A stretch of 64,000 nt of DNA from Candidatus Bathyarchaeota archaeon (GTDB lineage Archaea; Thermoproteota; Bathyarchaeia; Bathyarchaeales; DTEX01). Shown one piece after another: positions 10,830 to 20,343 of this stretch; within the stretch, counting starts at the first letter, position 1, and each line of letters starts with the position of its first letter. The stretch spans positions 1 through 64,000 of the forward strand of contig JAGTRI010000005.1 in assembly GCA_018397065.1 (NCBI GenBank), read 5' to 3'. The notes under the pieces were generated by a model, which did not search any database, had not been told where the DNA came from, and saw only the letters and a list, made by a program, of their open reading frames with translations. The position numbers and the translations under genes are program-made.

Positions 10830-11850
10830 AATCGCCTTGATTCCCGGAGATGGAATTGGCCCAGAGCTAACGGAGACAACCATGCGTGTGATGAATGCAG
10901 TTCAGGAAAAGTTTGGTCTTAAACTTAAGTTCATTGAACTGGAGGCTGGAGATACGTGCTTAGAAAAAGCTGGGGTTGCGCTTCCAGAAGAAACTGTTAA
11001 GGTCATACAGAATTCAGATGCATGTCTAAAGGGACCGGTTGGTGAGACTGCTGCGGACGTCGTTGTCAAGTTGAGAATGATGTTTGACCTTTACGCTAAT
11101 ATTCGACCAGTAAAGGCGTATCCGACGGTTCAATGTTTGAGAAACGACATAGACCTCGTTATTGTTAGGGAAAACACTGAAGGCTTGTATAAGGGTTTTG
11201 AATTCGTAATTGATGATACTGCTGTGGCATTAAGAGTTATCACACGCAAAGGAAGCGAACGAATAGCGAGGAAAGCCTTCGATTTAGCAATGCTTAGGAA
11301 CAATAAAAGAAAGGTCACAGCTGTGCACAAGTCTAACGTGCTGAAAAAGACATGTGGGCTTTTCGCCGAAGTCTGCAGAAAAGTTGCGGGAGAATACCCG
11401 AACATTAGTTTTAACGAACAGTACGTTGACGCAGCCTCGATGAGGTTGATTAAGGAGCCCCAAGAATACGACGTGATCGTAACAACTAACCTTTTTGGCG
11501 ATATCCTTTCTGATGAGGCAGCGCAGCTTGTTGGAGGACTAGGCATGGCGCCAGGCGCTAACATCGGCGACAACTTTGCCCTTTTTGAGCCAGTTCATGG
11601 CGCTGCGCCGACAAGGGTTGGTAAGCATAATGCGAACCCTTGCTCTATGATTTTAGCCTCAAAGATGATGCTTGAGTGGCTTGGTGAAAAACGCCATGAC
11701 GATGTATGCATGAAGGCAGCGAAGGCTGTTGAAGAAGGCGTGGTTAGAGCTCTGACTAAAGGCTTGACTGTTCCAGACTTTGGCGGCAACCTAACGACAA
11801 TACAGATGGGTGAGGCCATTGCTTCGGAAATATTGAAACTGAATCTCTAA
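10819..11850 (+). CDS. leuB: 3-isopropylmalate dehydrogenase / beta-decarboxylating dehydrogenase
   Basis: IALIPGDGIGPELT, VRENTEGLYKG, TNLFGDILSDEAAQLVGGLGMAPGANIG. GTG start at 10819 with GGAGG upstream, 11-bp overlap with leuD (ORF-track start 10786 too early). Confidence 0.9.
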   Translation: MTYKIALIPGDGIGPELTETTMRVMNAVQEKFGLKLKFIELEAGDTCLEKAGVALPEETVKVIQNSDACLKGPVGETAADVVVKLRMMFDLYANIRPVKAYPTVQCLRNDIDLVIVRENTEGLYKGFEFVIDDTAVALRVITRKGSERIARKAFDLAMLRNNKRKVTAVHKSNVLKKTCGLFAEVCRKVAGEYPNISFNEQYVDAASMRLIKEPQEYDVIVTTNLFGDILSDEAAQLVGGLGMAPGANIGDNFALFEPVHGAAPTRVGKHNANPCSMILASKMMLEWLGEKRHDDVCMKAAKAVEEGVVRALTKGLTVPDFGGNLTTIQMGEAIASEILKLNL

Positions 11851-11878
11851 ATTCCAGCTGTAATGAGGTGAAATAGGA

Positions 11879-13375
11879 ATGGAGTACATAAGAATTTTTG
11901 ATACAACATTGAGGGATGGAGAGCAAACTCCAGGTGTATCTCTTACATCTGAACAGAAATTGGAGATTGCTGTGCAGCTTGACAAGCTAGGCGTGGATGT
12001 AATTGAAGCTGGGTTTCCATCTTCATCTGAAGGCGAACAAAAAGCCGTAAAAGCCATAGTGGCGGCTGGTTTAAAGGCTGAGGTATGCTGCTTAACCCGC
12101 ACTAAAAAGGATGATTTAGACATCGCTATATCATGTAGCCCAAACTCTATTCACACTTTCATCTCAACATCGGAGGTTCAAATGAAGTATGCTTTGAACA
12201 TGACCCGCGAACAGGTTCTAAAGGCTGCTGTTGACTCTGTACAATACATAAAGGATCACGGGCTTATCTGCGAGTTTTCACCAATGGATGCAACCCGAAC
12301 AGATTTAGCCTTTTTAAGGAAAATCTGTAAAGCAGCTGAAGAAGCAGGAGCTGACAGAATTAACATTCCAGACACCGTGGGCATTATGGAGCCTTATTCG
12401 ATGGAAAAACTTATTCGAGAACTAAAAGATGTTGTAAAGACGCCGTTAAGTGTTCACTGTCACAACGATTTTGGTTTGGCTGTTGCTAATTCACTGGCTG
12501 GTGTTGTTGGAGGCGCCTCCCAGGTCCACGTAGCTGTAAATGGGCTAGGTGAGAGAGCTGGCAATGCGTCGCTTGAGGAAGTTGTGATGGGGCTTCACCT
12601 TATCTACAAGAAAAAAACCGGGGTTAACACGCAGCTTATTTACAACACGTCAAGACTTGTTTCGCGGTTAACAGGAGTTGTAATTCAGCCGAACAAGGCA
12701 ATAGTTGGCGAGAACGCGTTCTCACATGAGTCTGGAGTTCACACAAGAGGTGTAACTGTGGAGCCGTTGACGTTTGAGCCGTTCAGTCCAGAAGTTGTTG
12801 GCAGAAGAAGACGGCTGATTGCTGGCAAGCTAGCTGGTAAACATGGCATAAAAGCTGAGTTAGACGAGTTAGGGCTCCATCCAAATGAAGAACAGCTCAT
12901 GAAGATTGTCAGTCGAGTGAAGGAACTTGGTGATAAAGGCAAATCCGTAACTGACGACGATTTGTTCGCCATTGCAAGAACCATAATTGGTGAAGCTGAA
13001 GAAGAAAAAATCATCAATCTGACAGACTTAGCTGTAACAACAGGAATCCACGTTATTCCAACCGCCTCCGTTAAGTTGACGCTTGATGGAAAAGAATACA
13101 TTGCTGCTGAAACCGGCGTCGGCCCAGTGGACGCTGCCATTAGGGCAATACAGAAAATTACGGACAACCTTGCCAGTGTTAGGCTGAAGGAGTACCGTCT
13201 TGAAGCTTTGACAGGCGGTTCTAACGCCGTCGCCGAGGTCATTATTAAGGTTGAGGACAAGTACGGAAACGTTGTTTCAGCAAGAGGCGCCCGTGAAGAC
13301 ATCGTAATGGCAAGCGTTGAAGCTATGGTAAACGGCATCAACAAGCTGTTAACAAGGCAGAGACGTATGAAGTAA
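11879..13375 (+). CDS. leuA: 2-isopropylmalate synthase / citramalate synthase family (copy 2)
   Basis: IRIFDTTLRDGEQTPGVSLTSEQKLEIAVQLDKLGVDVIEAGFP; FSPMDATRTDLAFL; HCHNDFGLAVANS. Confidence 0.93.
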   Translation: MEYIRIFDTTLRDGEQTPGVSLTSEQKLEIAVQLDKLGVDVIEAGFPSSSEGEQKAVKAIVAAGLKAEVCCLTRTKKDDLDIAISCSPNSIHTFISTSEVQMKYALNMTREQVLKAAVDSVQYIKDHGLICEFSPMDATRTDLAFLRKICKAAEEAGADRINIPDTVGIMEPYSMEKLIRELKDVVKTPLSVHCHNDFGLAVANSLAGVVGGASQVHVAVNGLGERAGNASLEEVVMGLHLIYKKKTGVNTQLIYNTSRLVSRLTGVVIQPNKAIVGENAFSHESGVHTRGVTVEPLTFEPFSPEVVGRRRRLIAGKLAGKHGIKAELDELGLHPNEEQLMKIVSRVKELGDKGKSVTDDDLFAIARTIIGEAEEEKIINLTDLAVTTGIHVIPTASVKLTLDGKEYIAAETGVGPVDAAIRAIQKITDNLASVRLKEYRLEALTGGSNAVAEVIIKVEDKYGNVVSARGAREDIVMASVEAMVNGINKLLTRQRRMK

Positions 13376-13398
13376 GATGCCTGATTGAGGTCTAATTT

Positions 13399-14661
13399 AT
13401 GGGTAAGACGATTTCTGAGAAGATTTTTAGTCGTGCTTCTGGAAAAGATGCTTACAAGGGAGACATCGTTATAGCAAATGTCGACGGCGCCATGATGCAT
13501 GATGGAATGGCGAAGCTTGTATTGGACGCCTTTCACGAGATGGGTGGGAAACAACTTTGGGATCCCTCTAAAGTGGCGGCTGTCATCGATCATGTCGCAC
13601 CAAGCGCCAACGAAGCAATTTCTGTTGTTCAAAAAAACCTTAGGGAATTCGCCCTTAAACACGGAGTAAACTTTTTTGAGGTTGGCTCTGGAGTTTGTCA
13701 CCAGCTTATGATTGAGTCAGGATTAGTGTTTCCAGGCGGCTTAGTGGTTGGCTCTGACTCCCACACTTGCACTTACGGCGCGGTCGGTGCATTCGCCACG
13801 GGCATAGGCTCAACCGAGATGGCTGCTGTTTTTTTGTCTGGGAAACTGTGGTTTAAGGTTCCTGAGACGCTAAAAATCAGTGTTGAGGGTAAGCTGCCTC
13901 CTATGGTTTTTCCAAAGGACGTGATTTTGAAGATAGTTGGCACCGTGAAGGCTGATGGAGCTAACTACAAGGCTATAGAGTACTGTGGATCAACCGTGCG
14001 GGAAATGGATGTCGAGGGAAGGCTGACCCTTTCAAACATGGCCATCGAGATGGGAGCAAAAACAGGCTTGATTGAACCGGACAGAAAAACTTTGGCGTAT
14101 TTGAGGTCGCTTGGGCATACCGCACAGATGGGGTACAAAAGTGATGAGGATGCTGAATACTTTCAGAAGCTCTTCTTAGATGTTTCAGATCTTGAGCCTC
14201 AAGTTGCGTGCCCCGACTTGGTTGACAACGTAAAACCAGTTTCAGAGGTTGAGGGCAAAGAGGTCAACCAGGTTTTTCTAGGTTCGTGCACAAACGGGCG
14301 GCTTTCCGACCTTCGAGTGGCAGCGAAAATTTTGAGGGGAAATAAGGTCAAGAGGGGAGTCCGCGTGATTGTTACACCTGCGTCGCGTATGGTTTACATG
14401 CAAGCCTTGAAAGAGGGGTTGATCGAGATTTTTCTGGATGCAGGTTGTGCGGTCTGTAATCCTGGCTGTGGACCTTGCGCTGGTGGGCATCAAGGCATCT
14501 TAGCATCCGGCGAAGTGTGTGTTTCAACGTCTAACCGTAATTTTAAGGCGAGGATGGGAAGCGCAGAGTCACAAATCTTCTTGGTTTCACCTGCAACTGC
14601 GGCTGCATCGGCGGTTGAGGGTAAATTAACTGATCCTCGTAGACTGTTGAAGGAGGCTTAG
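13399..14661 (+). CDS. leuC: 3-isopropylmalate dehydratase-type large subunit (copy 2)
   Basis: SDSHTCTYGAVGAFATGIGSTEMA, GSCTNGRLSDL, NPGCGPCAGGHQG. Confidence 0.94.
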   Translation: MGKTISEKIFSRASGKDAYKGDIVIANVDGAMMHDGMAKLVLDAFHEMGGKQLWDPSKVAAVIDHVAPSANEAISVVQKNLREFALKHGVNFFEVGSGVCHQLMIESGLVFPGGLVVGSDSHTCTYGAVGAFATGIGSTEMAAVFLSGKLWFKVPETLKISVEGKLPPMVFPKDVILKIVGTVKADGANYKAIEYCGSTVREMDVEGRLTLSNMAIEMGAKTGLIEPDRKTLAYLRSLGHTAQMGYKSDEDAEYFQKLFLDVSDLEPQVACPDLVDNVKPVSEVEGKEVNQVFLGSCTNGRLSDLRVAAKILRGNKVKRGVRVIVTPASRMVYMQALKEGLIEIFLDAGCAVCNPGCGPCAGGHQGILASGEVCVSTSNRNFKARMGSAESQIFLVSPATAAASAVEGKLTDPRRLLKEA

Positions 14662-14666
14662 GCTAA

Positions 14667-15167
14667 ATGGTTAAACGTGGCAAGGCTTGGAAGTTCGGAG
14701 ACGACGTTAACACGGATATTATTATTTCAGGAAAATACAAGTTCAGCATAACGGATCTTGATCAGCTTTCTAAGCACGCTATGGAGGCTGCTAGACTCGA
14801 GTTCGCTGCGAAGGTTCAGAAAGGCGATTTTGTTGTCGGTGGCAGAAACTTTGGTTGTGGTTCAAGCAGGGAACAGGCGCCTTTGGTTCTTAAGCATCTT
14901 GGTGTTGCTGCTGTTATAGCGAAGACGTTTGCTCGAATCTTTTATAGAAACGCCATAAACATTGGGCTGCCAGCTGTCGAGTGTGACTGGGTTGACAAAA
15001 TCTGTGACGGAGATGTGCTTGAGGTTGATTTGTCAAAAGGCGTTGTCAGAAACATTTCATGCGGCGAATCCTATGTTGTTAAGCCGTTGCCACCTCAGCT
15101 TCAGTTGATTCTTGACGAGGGTGGGCTTGTCAGTTACGTGAAGAAGCATGGAAAACTGCCATGGTAA
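14667..15167 (+). CDS. leuD: 3-isopropylmalate dehydratase-type small subunit (copy 2)
   Basis: FGDDVNTDIIISGKYKFSITDLDQLSKHAME; NFGCGSSREQAP. Confidence 0.94.
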   Translation: MVKRGKAWKFGDDVNTDIIISGKYKFSITDLDQLSKHAMEAARLEFAAKVQKGDFVVGGRNFGCGSSREQAPLVLKHLGVAAVIAKTFARIFYRNAINIGLPAVECDWVDKICDGDVLEVDLSKGVVRNISCGESYVVKPLPPQLQLILDEGGLVSYVKKHGKLPW

Positions 15168-15253
15168 ATATTCTTGAAGCTTGAAGCAACGTCTCTGGGT
15201 ATCCAAAAGCCTTTTTCGGCTTATATGATTCTTAATGTTTGGAGGACCAAAAA

Positions 15254-16612
15254 ATGTCAGTGAAGAAAGTTTTTAGTTACATTGACTCGCATGTTAACGA
15301 GTTTGTTGAGGACTTAAGGACGCTTTGTGTTCAGCCAAGCATATCGGCTCAAGACAAGGGCATTAGCGAATGCGTCGAGACTCTTAAAGACATGATGGCT
15401 GACGCTGGAATCTGCGTCAAAGTTGTCTCCGTCAAAGACGGCAATCCCGTTGTTTTCGGCGAGCTCAAAAGCAGAGAAGCCAATCAGACTTTAGGTTTCT
15501 ACAACCATTATGATGTGCAGCCTCCTGAGCCTTTGGATCTTTGGGATTTTCCTCCTTTTGAGGCTAGAATTAAGGACGGTAAAATTTTTGCTCGAGGTGT
15601 TGATGACAATAAGGGAAGCCTCGTAGCACGCATAGAAGCTGTAAAGGCTTTGAAGGCGGTTTACCACGACTTTCCTGTGAACCTAAAGTTTTTCGTCGAA
15701 GGCGAGGAGGAGATTGGAAGCCCGCATCTCGGATCATTCGTAAATGAAAACATGGATCTTCTGAGGGCTGACGGGTACGTGTGGGAGGGTGACGGAGTGG
15801 ATGGACAGAACAGGCCGAGCGTTAGTCTAGGAGTCAAAGGTATACTTTACGTGGAATTCAGAGCTAAGGGACCAAAAAGGGATGTGCACTCCTCCCTGGC
15901 TCCGATTGTGCCTAACCCGGCGTGGAGGCTTGTTTGGCTGCTTTCGTCATTGAAGGGGCCTGATGAAAAAATTAGGATTCCAGGATGGTACGACGAGGTT
16001 GTTCCGCCAACCGAAAAAGACATTCAACTCCTTAAGCAGGCGCCTTTCGACGAAAAAGCGGATAAAGAAGAGCTTGGACTTACGGAGTACCTTGGCGGAG
16101 TAACGGGTGTTGAAAGCCAGAGGGTTCTACGGTTTTCTCCGACGTGCAACATCGCTGGGTTTGAGGCGGGCTACACGGGTCAGGGTTCAAAGACTGTTCT
16201 TCCTTCTGAGGCGATGGTTAAGGTTGACTTTAGGCTTGTTGAGGCTCAGAAACCTGATGTTCAGTTTAGGAGGCTTAAAGAGTACTTACATAATTTAGGG
16301 TTCGGTGACGTAACTGTCGTTTATCACGGTGGTTATGAGCCTGCTAAGACCTCGCCTAATGATCCCTTTGTTGTCCGCGTGATTGAAACCGCTGAGAGGG
16401 TTTATGGCTGTAAACCCGTTGTTTGGCCAACTGTTGCTGGGACAAGTCCTTTTTACGTGATCAAGAATTGGATGGGTATCCCTGTTGCATCCGCAGGCGG
16501 CGTTGGATATCCAGGTTCCAAGGTTCATGCGCCTAACGAAAATGTGAGAATCAAGGATTATGTGAATTCAATTAAATTTACCGCTTCGTTGATTCTTTCC
16601 TACAGAATTTGA
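15254..16612 (+). CDS. M20 family metallopeptidase (ArgE/DapE/CPG2-type)
   Basis: FYNHYDVQPPEPLDLWDFPPFEARIKDGKIFARGVDDNKG, EGEEEIGSPHL. ATG at 15254 preceded by GGAGGA (ORF track TTG 15239). Confidence 0.9.
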   Translation: MSVKKVFSYIDSHVNEFVEDLRTLCVQPSISAQDKGISECVETLKDMMADAGICVKVVSVKDGNPVVFGELKSREANQTLGFYNHYDVQPPEPLDLWDFPPFEARIKDGKIFARGVDDNKGSLVARIEAVKALKAVYHDFPVNLKFFVEGEEEIGSPHLGSFVNENMDLLRADGYVWEGDGVDGQNRPSVSLGVKGILYVEFRAKGPKRDVHSSLAPIVPNPAWRLVWLLSSLKGPDEKIRIPGWYDEVVPPTEKDIQLLKQAPFDEKADKEELGLTEYLGGVTGVESQRVLRFSPTCNIAGFEAGYTGQGSKTVLPSEAMVKVDFRLVEAQKPDVQFRRLKEYLHNLGFGDVTVVYHGGYEPAKTSPNDPFVVRVIETAERVYGCKPVVWPTVAGTSPFYVIKNWMGIPVASAGGVGYPGSKVHAPNENVRIKDYVNSIKFTASLILSYRI

Positions 16613-16701
16613 CCGTTTACATTTTTCTTTAGAGTGTTTCGAAGGTTTTTATAGTAAAAGGTTGTAAATATTTATGTGCGTCTTTCTTTTGAGGTGGTTT
16701 T

Positions 16702-19107
16702 TTGATAAGGGAATTGGTTCCTGAGGATCTTAGGAAGGAATGTGATCCTCAGCTGATGGCGTGCGACACAACGGAGGATCTGTCGCCGCTTGAAGAGATC
16801 ATTGGTCAGGATAGGGCTGTTCGAGCATTGAGGTTTGGAATAGATATTGCTGAACGTGGATTCAACATCTTCGTGGCTGGAGTTCCTGGGACGGGAAAAA
16901 CAACGGCTGTCAAAGATTTCTTGGAGGAGGTTGCAAAGACAAAGCCTGTTCCGACCGACTGGTGCTACGTGCATAATTTCCAGAATCCCTATGAGCCTAA
17001 TGCTATTAGTCTTCCTCCAGGGATGGCTAAGATTTTTCAGAAGGATATGGCAAACTTCATTCAGGAGGTGCGTAAGAACCTTCCTAAGGTTTTTGAAAGT
17101 GATGAGTACGCTAGGAAAAGAGAAATTACGATTGGGGCTATTGAAAAAGAAAGGGAGCAGCTTTTCGCTGAGCTAAACATGAAGGCTCAGGCTGAGGGCT
17201 TCATCCTTCAAAGCAGCCCAATTGGATTATTAACTATTCCAGTTGTGAAAGGTCGACCTTTGAATGAAAAGGACTTTCTTTCATTGAGTCCCGAGGTAAG
17301 AGCTGAAATTCAGAAAAAAAGGGATGTTTTGGAAGCTGAATTAAGAAGCGCCATGAGGCAGCTCAGGGGATTAGCGAGAAAGACTGATGAGGCAATCAGG
17401 AAGATGGATCAAGAGGTTGCTTTGTACACAATTGAGTTTGCTATGAGTGAACTGAAAGAGAAATATAAGAATCATAAGGAAATCGTTGATTATTTGATCG
17501 CTGTTCAGAACGATATTTTAGAGAATCTCGAACAGTTTGTTTCGGAGCCTAAGACGCAGGCTCAGCAGCCTTTTCCTTGGGTTGAGGAGCTGCCTTTCAG
17601 GAAGTACGAGGTTAAAGTGGTGGTTGACAATTCTAGCCTTAGGGGTGCACCTGTTGTTTTGGAGCAGAACCCGACTTATCAGAATCTTTTTGGCAGAATT
17701 GAGAAAGAGGCGAGGCTTGGAGTTTTATCCACAGATTTCACTATGATTCACGGTGGTTCGCTGCATGCGGCTAACGGCGGCTATTTGGTTCTTCCAGCTG
17801 GGGAAACTTTGGGCAACATGTTTACTTGGGATAGCTTGAAGAGGGCTTTGATGAACAGGGAAATTATGATTGAGGAGGCAGGTGAAAGACTAGGGTTCAT
17901 AACAACAAAGGGGTTAAAGCCTGAGCCTATTCCTTTAAATGTTAAGGTTATTCTGATTGGTAGCCCTCTTGTTTATGAACTGCTTGTTAGGTATGACCCC
18001 CAGTTCAAAGAGCTTTTCAAGGTGAAGGCGGATTTTGATACCGTGATGGATCGTACAGAAGAGAACATGCGTAAATACGCGGCTTTCATCTGCACTTTTT
18101 GTAAAAAGGAAAAACTTAAGCATCTTGACGCTTCCGCTGTGTCCAAAATAATTGCGTATGGATCTAGGCTTGCTGAGGATCAGGCAAAGCTTTCCACAAG
18201 GTTCGCTGAAGTTGCTGACATTATCCGTGAAGCCAATTTCTACGCGGTTCAGGAAGGATCAAATTACATTACCGCCAGTCATGTAAAAAAGGCAATTGAG
18301 GAAAAAATTTACCGTTCTAACCTGATTCAAGAAAAAATCAAGGAGATGATTAAGCGCGGAGTTTTGCTTATTGACACTGAGGGCTCTGTTGTCGGGCAAG
18401 TTAACGGGTTGTCGGTCACTGGGTTTGGAGACTTTAGTTTTGGTATGCCTTCTCGTCTGACTGCGAGCATTGGTATTGGACGCGAAGGAGTCGTGGACAT
18501 TGAGAGGGAGGCGAAGCTTGGAGGCCCAATTCACACTAAGGGAGTTCTGATTCTTAGCGGCTACCTTTCGAACAAGTACGCTCAGGACAAGCCTCTAACT
18601 CTTTCTGCACGTCTCGTTTTTGAGCAGAGCTACAGCGGAGTTGAGGGAGACAGCGCCTCAAGCGCGGAGCTTTACGCTCTTCTTTCAGCTTTGTCTGGAA
18701 TACCGATTAAGCAGAGCATTGCGGTTACGGGTTCGGTGAACCAGAAGGGTGAGGTTCAAGCGATTGGCGGAGTCAACGAGAAGATCGAGGGCTTCTATGA
18801 GGTTTGCAAGGCGAAGGGGCTCACGGGCAAACAGGGGGTAATGATTCCTGAAAGCAACGTTCAGAACCTCATGTTGAAGGAAGAAATCGTTGAGGCCGTT
18901 AAAGCTGGGAAGTTCCATATTTACTCGGTTAAAACGATAGATGAAGGCATCGAAGTTCTTACAGGCGTAAAGGCAGGCAATAGAAAGTCTGATGGAACGT
19001 TCGAGGAAAACACGGTTAACAGTAAGGTTGACAAACGCCTACGGGAAATGGCTGAAAAGCTCAAAGAGTTTCCAGAGGCCGAGGCATCTAAGAGAAAAGA
19101 GGAATGA
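16702..19107 (+). CDS. Lon-related ATP-dependent protease with AAA_32-like insertion (S16 family)
   Basis: Walker A GVPGTGKT; HAANGGYLVLPAGE; catalytic region EGDSASSAELYALLSALSGIPIKQSIAVTGSVNQKGEVQAIGGVNEKIEGF with Ser/Lys dyad context. Confidence 0.88.
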   Translation: MIRELVPEDLRKECDPQLMACDTTEDLSPLEEIIGQDRAVRALRFGIDIAERGFNIFVAGVPGTGKTTAVKDFLEEVAKTKPVPTDWCYVHNFQNPYEPNAISLPPGMAKIFQKDMANFIQEVRKNLPKVFESDEYARKREITIGAIEKEREQLFAELNMKAQAEGFILQSSPIGLLTIPVVKGRPLNEKDFLSLSPEVRAEIQKKRDVLEAELRSAMRQLRGLARKTDEAIRKMDQEVALYTIEFAMSELKEKYKNHKEIVDYLIAVQNDILENLEQFVSEPKTQAQQPFPWVEELPFRKYEVKVVVDNSSLRGAPVVLEQNPTYQNLFGRIEKEARLGVLSTDFTMIHGGSLHAANGGYLVLPAGETLGNMFTWDSLKRALMNREIMIEEAGERLGFITTKGLKPEPIPLNVKVILIGSPLVYELLVRYDPQFKELFKVKADFDTVMDRTEENMRKYAAFICTFCKKEKLKHLDASAVSKIIAYGSRLAEDQAKLSTRFAEVADIIREANFYAVQEGSNYITASHVKKAIEEKIYRSNLIQEKIKEMIKRGVLLIDTEGSVVGQVNGLSVTGFGDFSFGMPSRLTASIGIGREGVVDIEREAKLGGPIHTKGVLILSGYLSNKYAQDKPLTLSARLVFEQSYSGVEGDSASSAELYALLSALSGIPIKQSIAVTGSVNQKGEVQAIGGVNEKIEGFYEVCKAKGLTGKQGVMIPESNVQNLMLKEEIVEAVKAGKFHIYSVKTIDEGIEVLTGVKAGNRKSDGTFEENTVNSKVDKRLREMAEKLKEFPEAEASKRKEE

Positions 19108-19147
19108 CGTTTTTCCGAAAAAACATCTCGTCTTTAGGTTGCAAAGC

Positions 19148-19300
19148 TCAGGAGATGTAGGATGTGTAGTCTTCTTTGATTGTACCGCATTTTTGGCATT
19201 GCCTGTATCTTTTGCCTGTTTTAGGTGAGAATCCTAGTTCAAGCCAGTTGTGGCGGCACTTGTTTGCGTTTATTTTTGCGGGATTGGCTCGTTTCTTCAT
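19148..19300 (-). CDS. 50-aa putative zinc-finger small protein
   Basis: My own translation: MKKRANPAKINANKCRHNWLELGFSPKTGKRYRQCQKCGTIKEDYTSYIS*; C-x-H...C-x2-C arrangement; below the ORF-track length cutoff. Confidence 0.55.
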   Translation of the reverse strand: MKKRANPAKINANKCRHNWLELGFSPKTGKRYRQCQKCGTIKEDYTSYIS

Positions 19301-19717
19301 AGAAGACCAGAATGTAATGAGCCTTCATTATTGACTTGTGAATCAAGTGTCCAAACTCAGTTTCCTAAGAACAGACACGTATCTTAATTGTCGGTTGATG
19401 TTTTTAGTCTAAAGTTGCGTCAAATGGTCTATGGTTGTGGAAGATCGTGCGTATCTTGGTTTTTGTTTCTGTGAAGATGTTGAGGGGAAGTGGGTATATA
19501 TATTAGGGTCACCTTTCTTGACCATCTACCCTATTCTTGTGCCTGTTTGCGGTTGTTCCATGCATGTTGAGTTTTTTCTTTATGTAGACTTGGAATTGTG
19601 GATTCCCGCATGCTTGGAGACTCTTTGATATATTGCCGAGGGATCTTTTGTGGGTTTGGCTTGATAGAAAACTTTTATTCTTTTGGTGTTTTGTTACTAT
19701 TACTAAGGAGTCGGGGC

Positions 19718-20341
19718 ATGAGCCAAAAAATAGCCGTTGCCACAGTTTCAGGTAAGGCTTACTACTTGCTGGTTAATGAACTTAAGCAGAGGAAGCTTTC
19801 TTTCTTAAGTTGTTTGCCGCAGAAGCCGATTTCGCCTTCAGTCCAAGTGGTCATAACGACGGCTAATGAGAGGCATCTTGTGGACCACCCAAATGTTTTG
19901 GTCTTTGACCCGGAAAGTGACCCTTCTGACGTAGTTACTAGGGCATTGCAGGTAATTCAAAACAAGACGGCTTACAAGGAAGTTACGGTTGGAATAGACC
20001 CTGGAAAAAACTTCGGCGTCGCAGTTCTCGGCGACGGCAAAGTCATAAAAAAGATGCAAATTTTGAGCCTGGAAAAAACTGTTGACACCGTTTTGATGGA
20101 GTTAAAAAAGACTCCAAGCCAGACGAAGCACGTTAAGATTGGGAACGGAATCCCTGAACTAGCTGAGGAAATCGCAGCTAGGCTGGATTTATCTTTGCCT
20201 AGGGACGTGTCAATTGAAATTGTAAGCGAAGCAGGCACAAGCACCCTAAGAGGCGACGGCTTCAGAAAAAAAGTGACTGACGCCGACTCAGCCACAGAAA
20301 TCGGCAGAAAGAACGGAACAATGAAGCCAAGAAGGAACTAG
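19718..20341 (+). CDS. RuvC/RNase H-fold-like protein of unknown function
   Basis: VTVGIDPGKNFGVAVLGDGKVI (strand1-D), EIVSEAGTS (E), KKVTDADSATEIG (D). ATG 19718 with GGAG upstream is more likely than ORF-track start 19598. Confidence 0.65.
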   Translation: MSQKIAVATVSGKAYYLLVNELKQRKLSFLSCLPQKPISPSVQVVITTANERHLVDHPNVLVFDPESDPSDVVTRALQVIQNKTAYKEVTVGIDPGKNFGVAVLGDGKVIKKMQILSLEKTVDTVLMELKKTPSQTKHVKIGNGIPELAEEIAARLDLSLPRDVSIEIVSEAGTSTLRGDGFRKKVTDADSATEIGRKNGTMKPRRN

Positions 20342-20343
20342 CG

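Noticed and set aside
12739-13701. 320-aa minus-strand ORF
   Set aside because: Lies fully antisense to the clear leuA copy 2 and leuC copy 2 reading frames; no family resemblance; typical shadow ORF
19431-19628. 65-aa ORF upstream of the RuvC-like gene
   Set aside because: No credible start context, Cys/Phe-rich random-looking translation, overlaps the upstream over-extension of the next ORF
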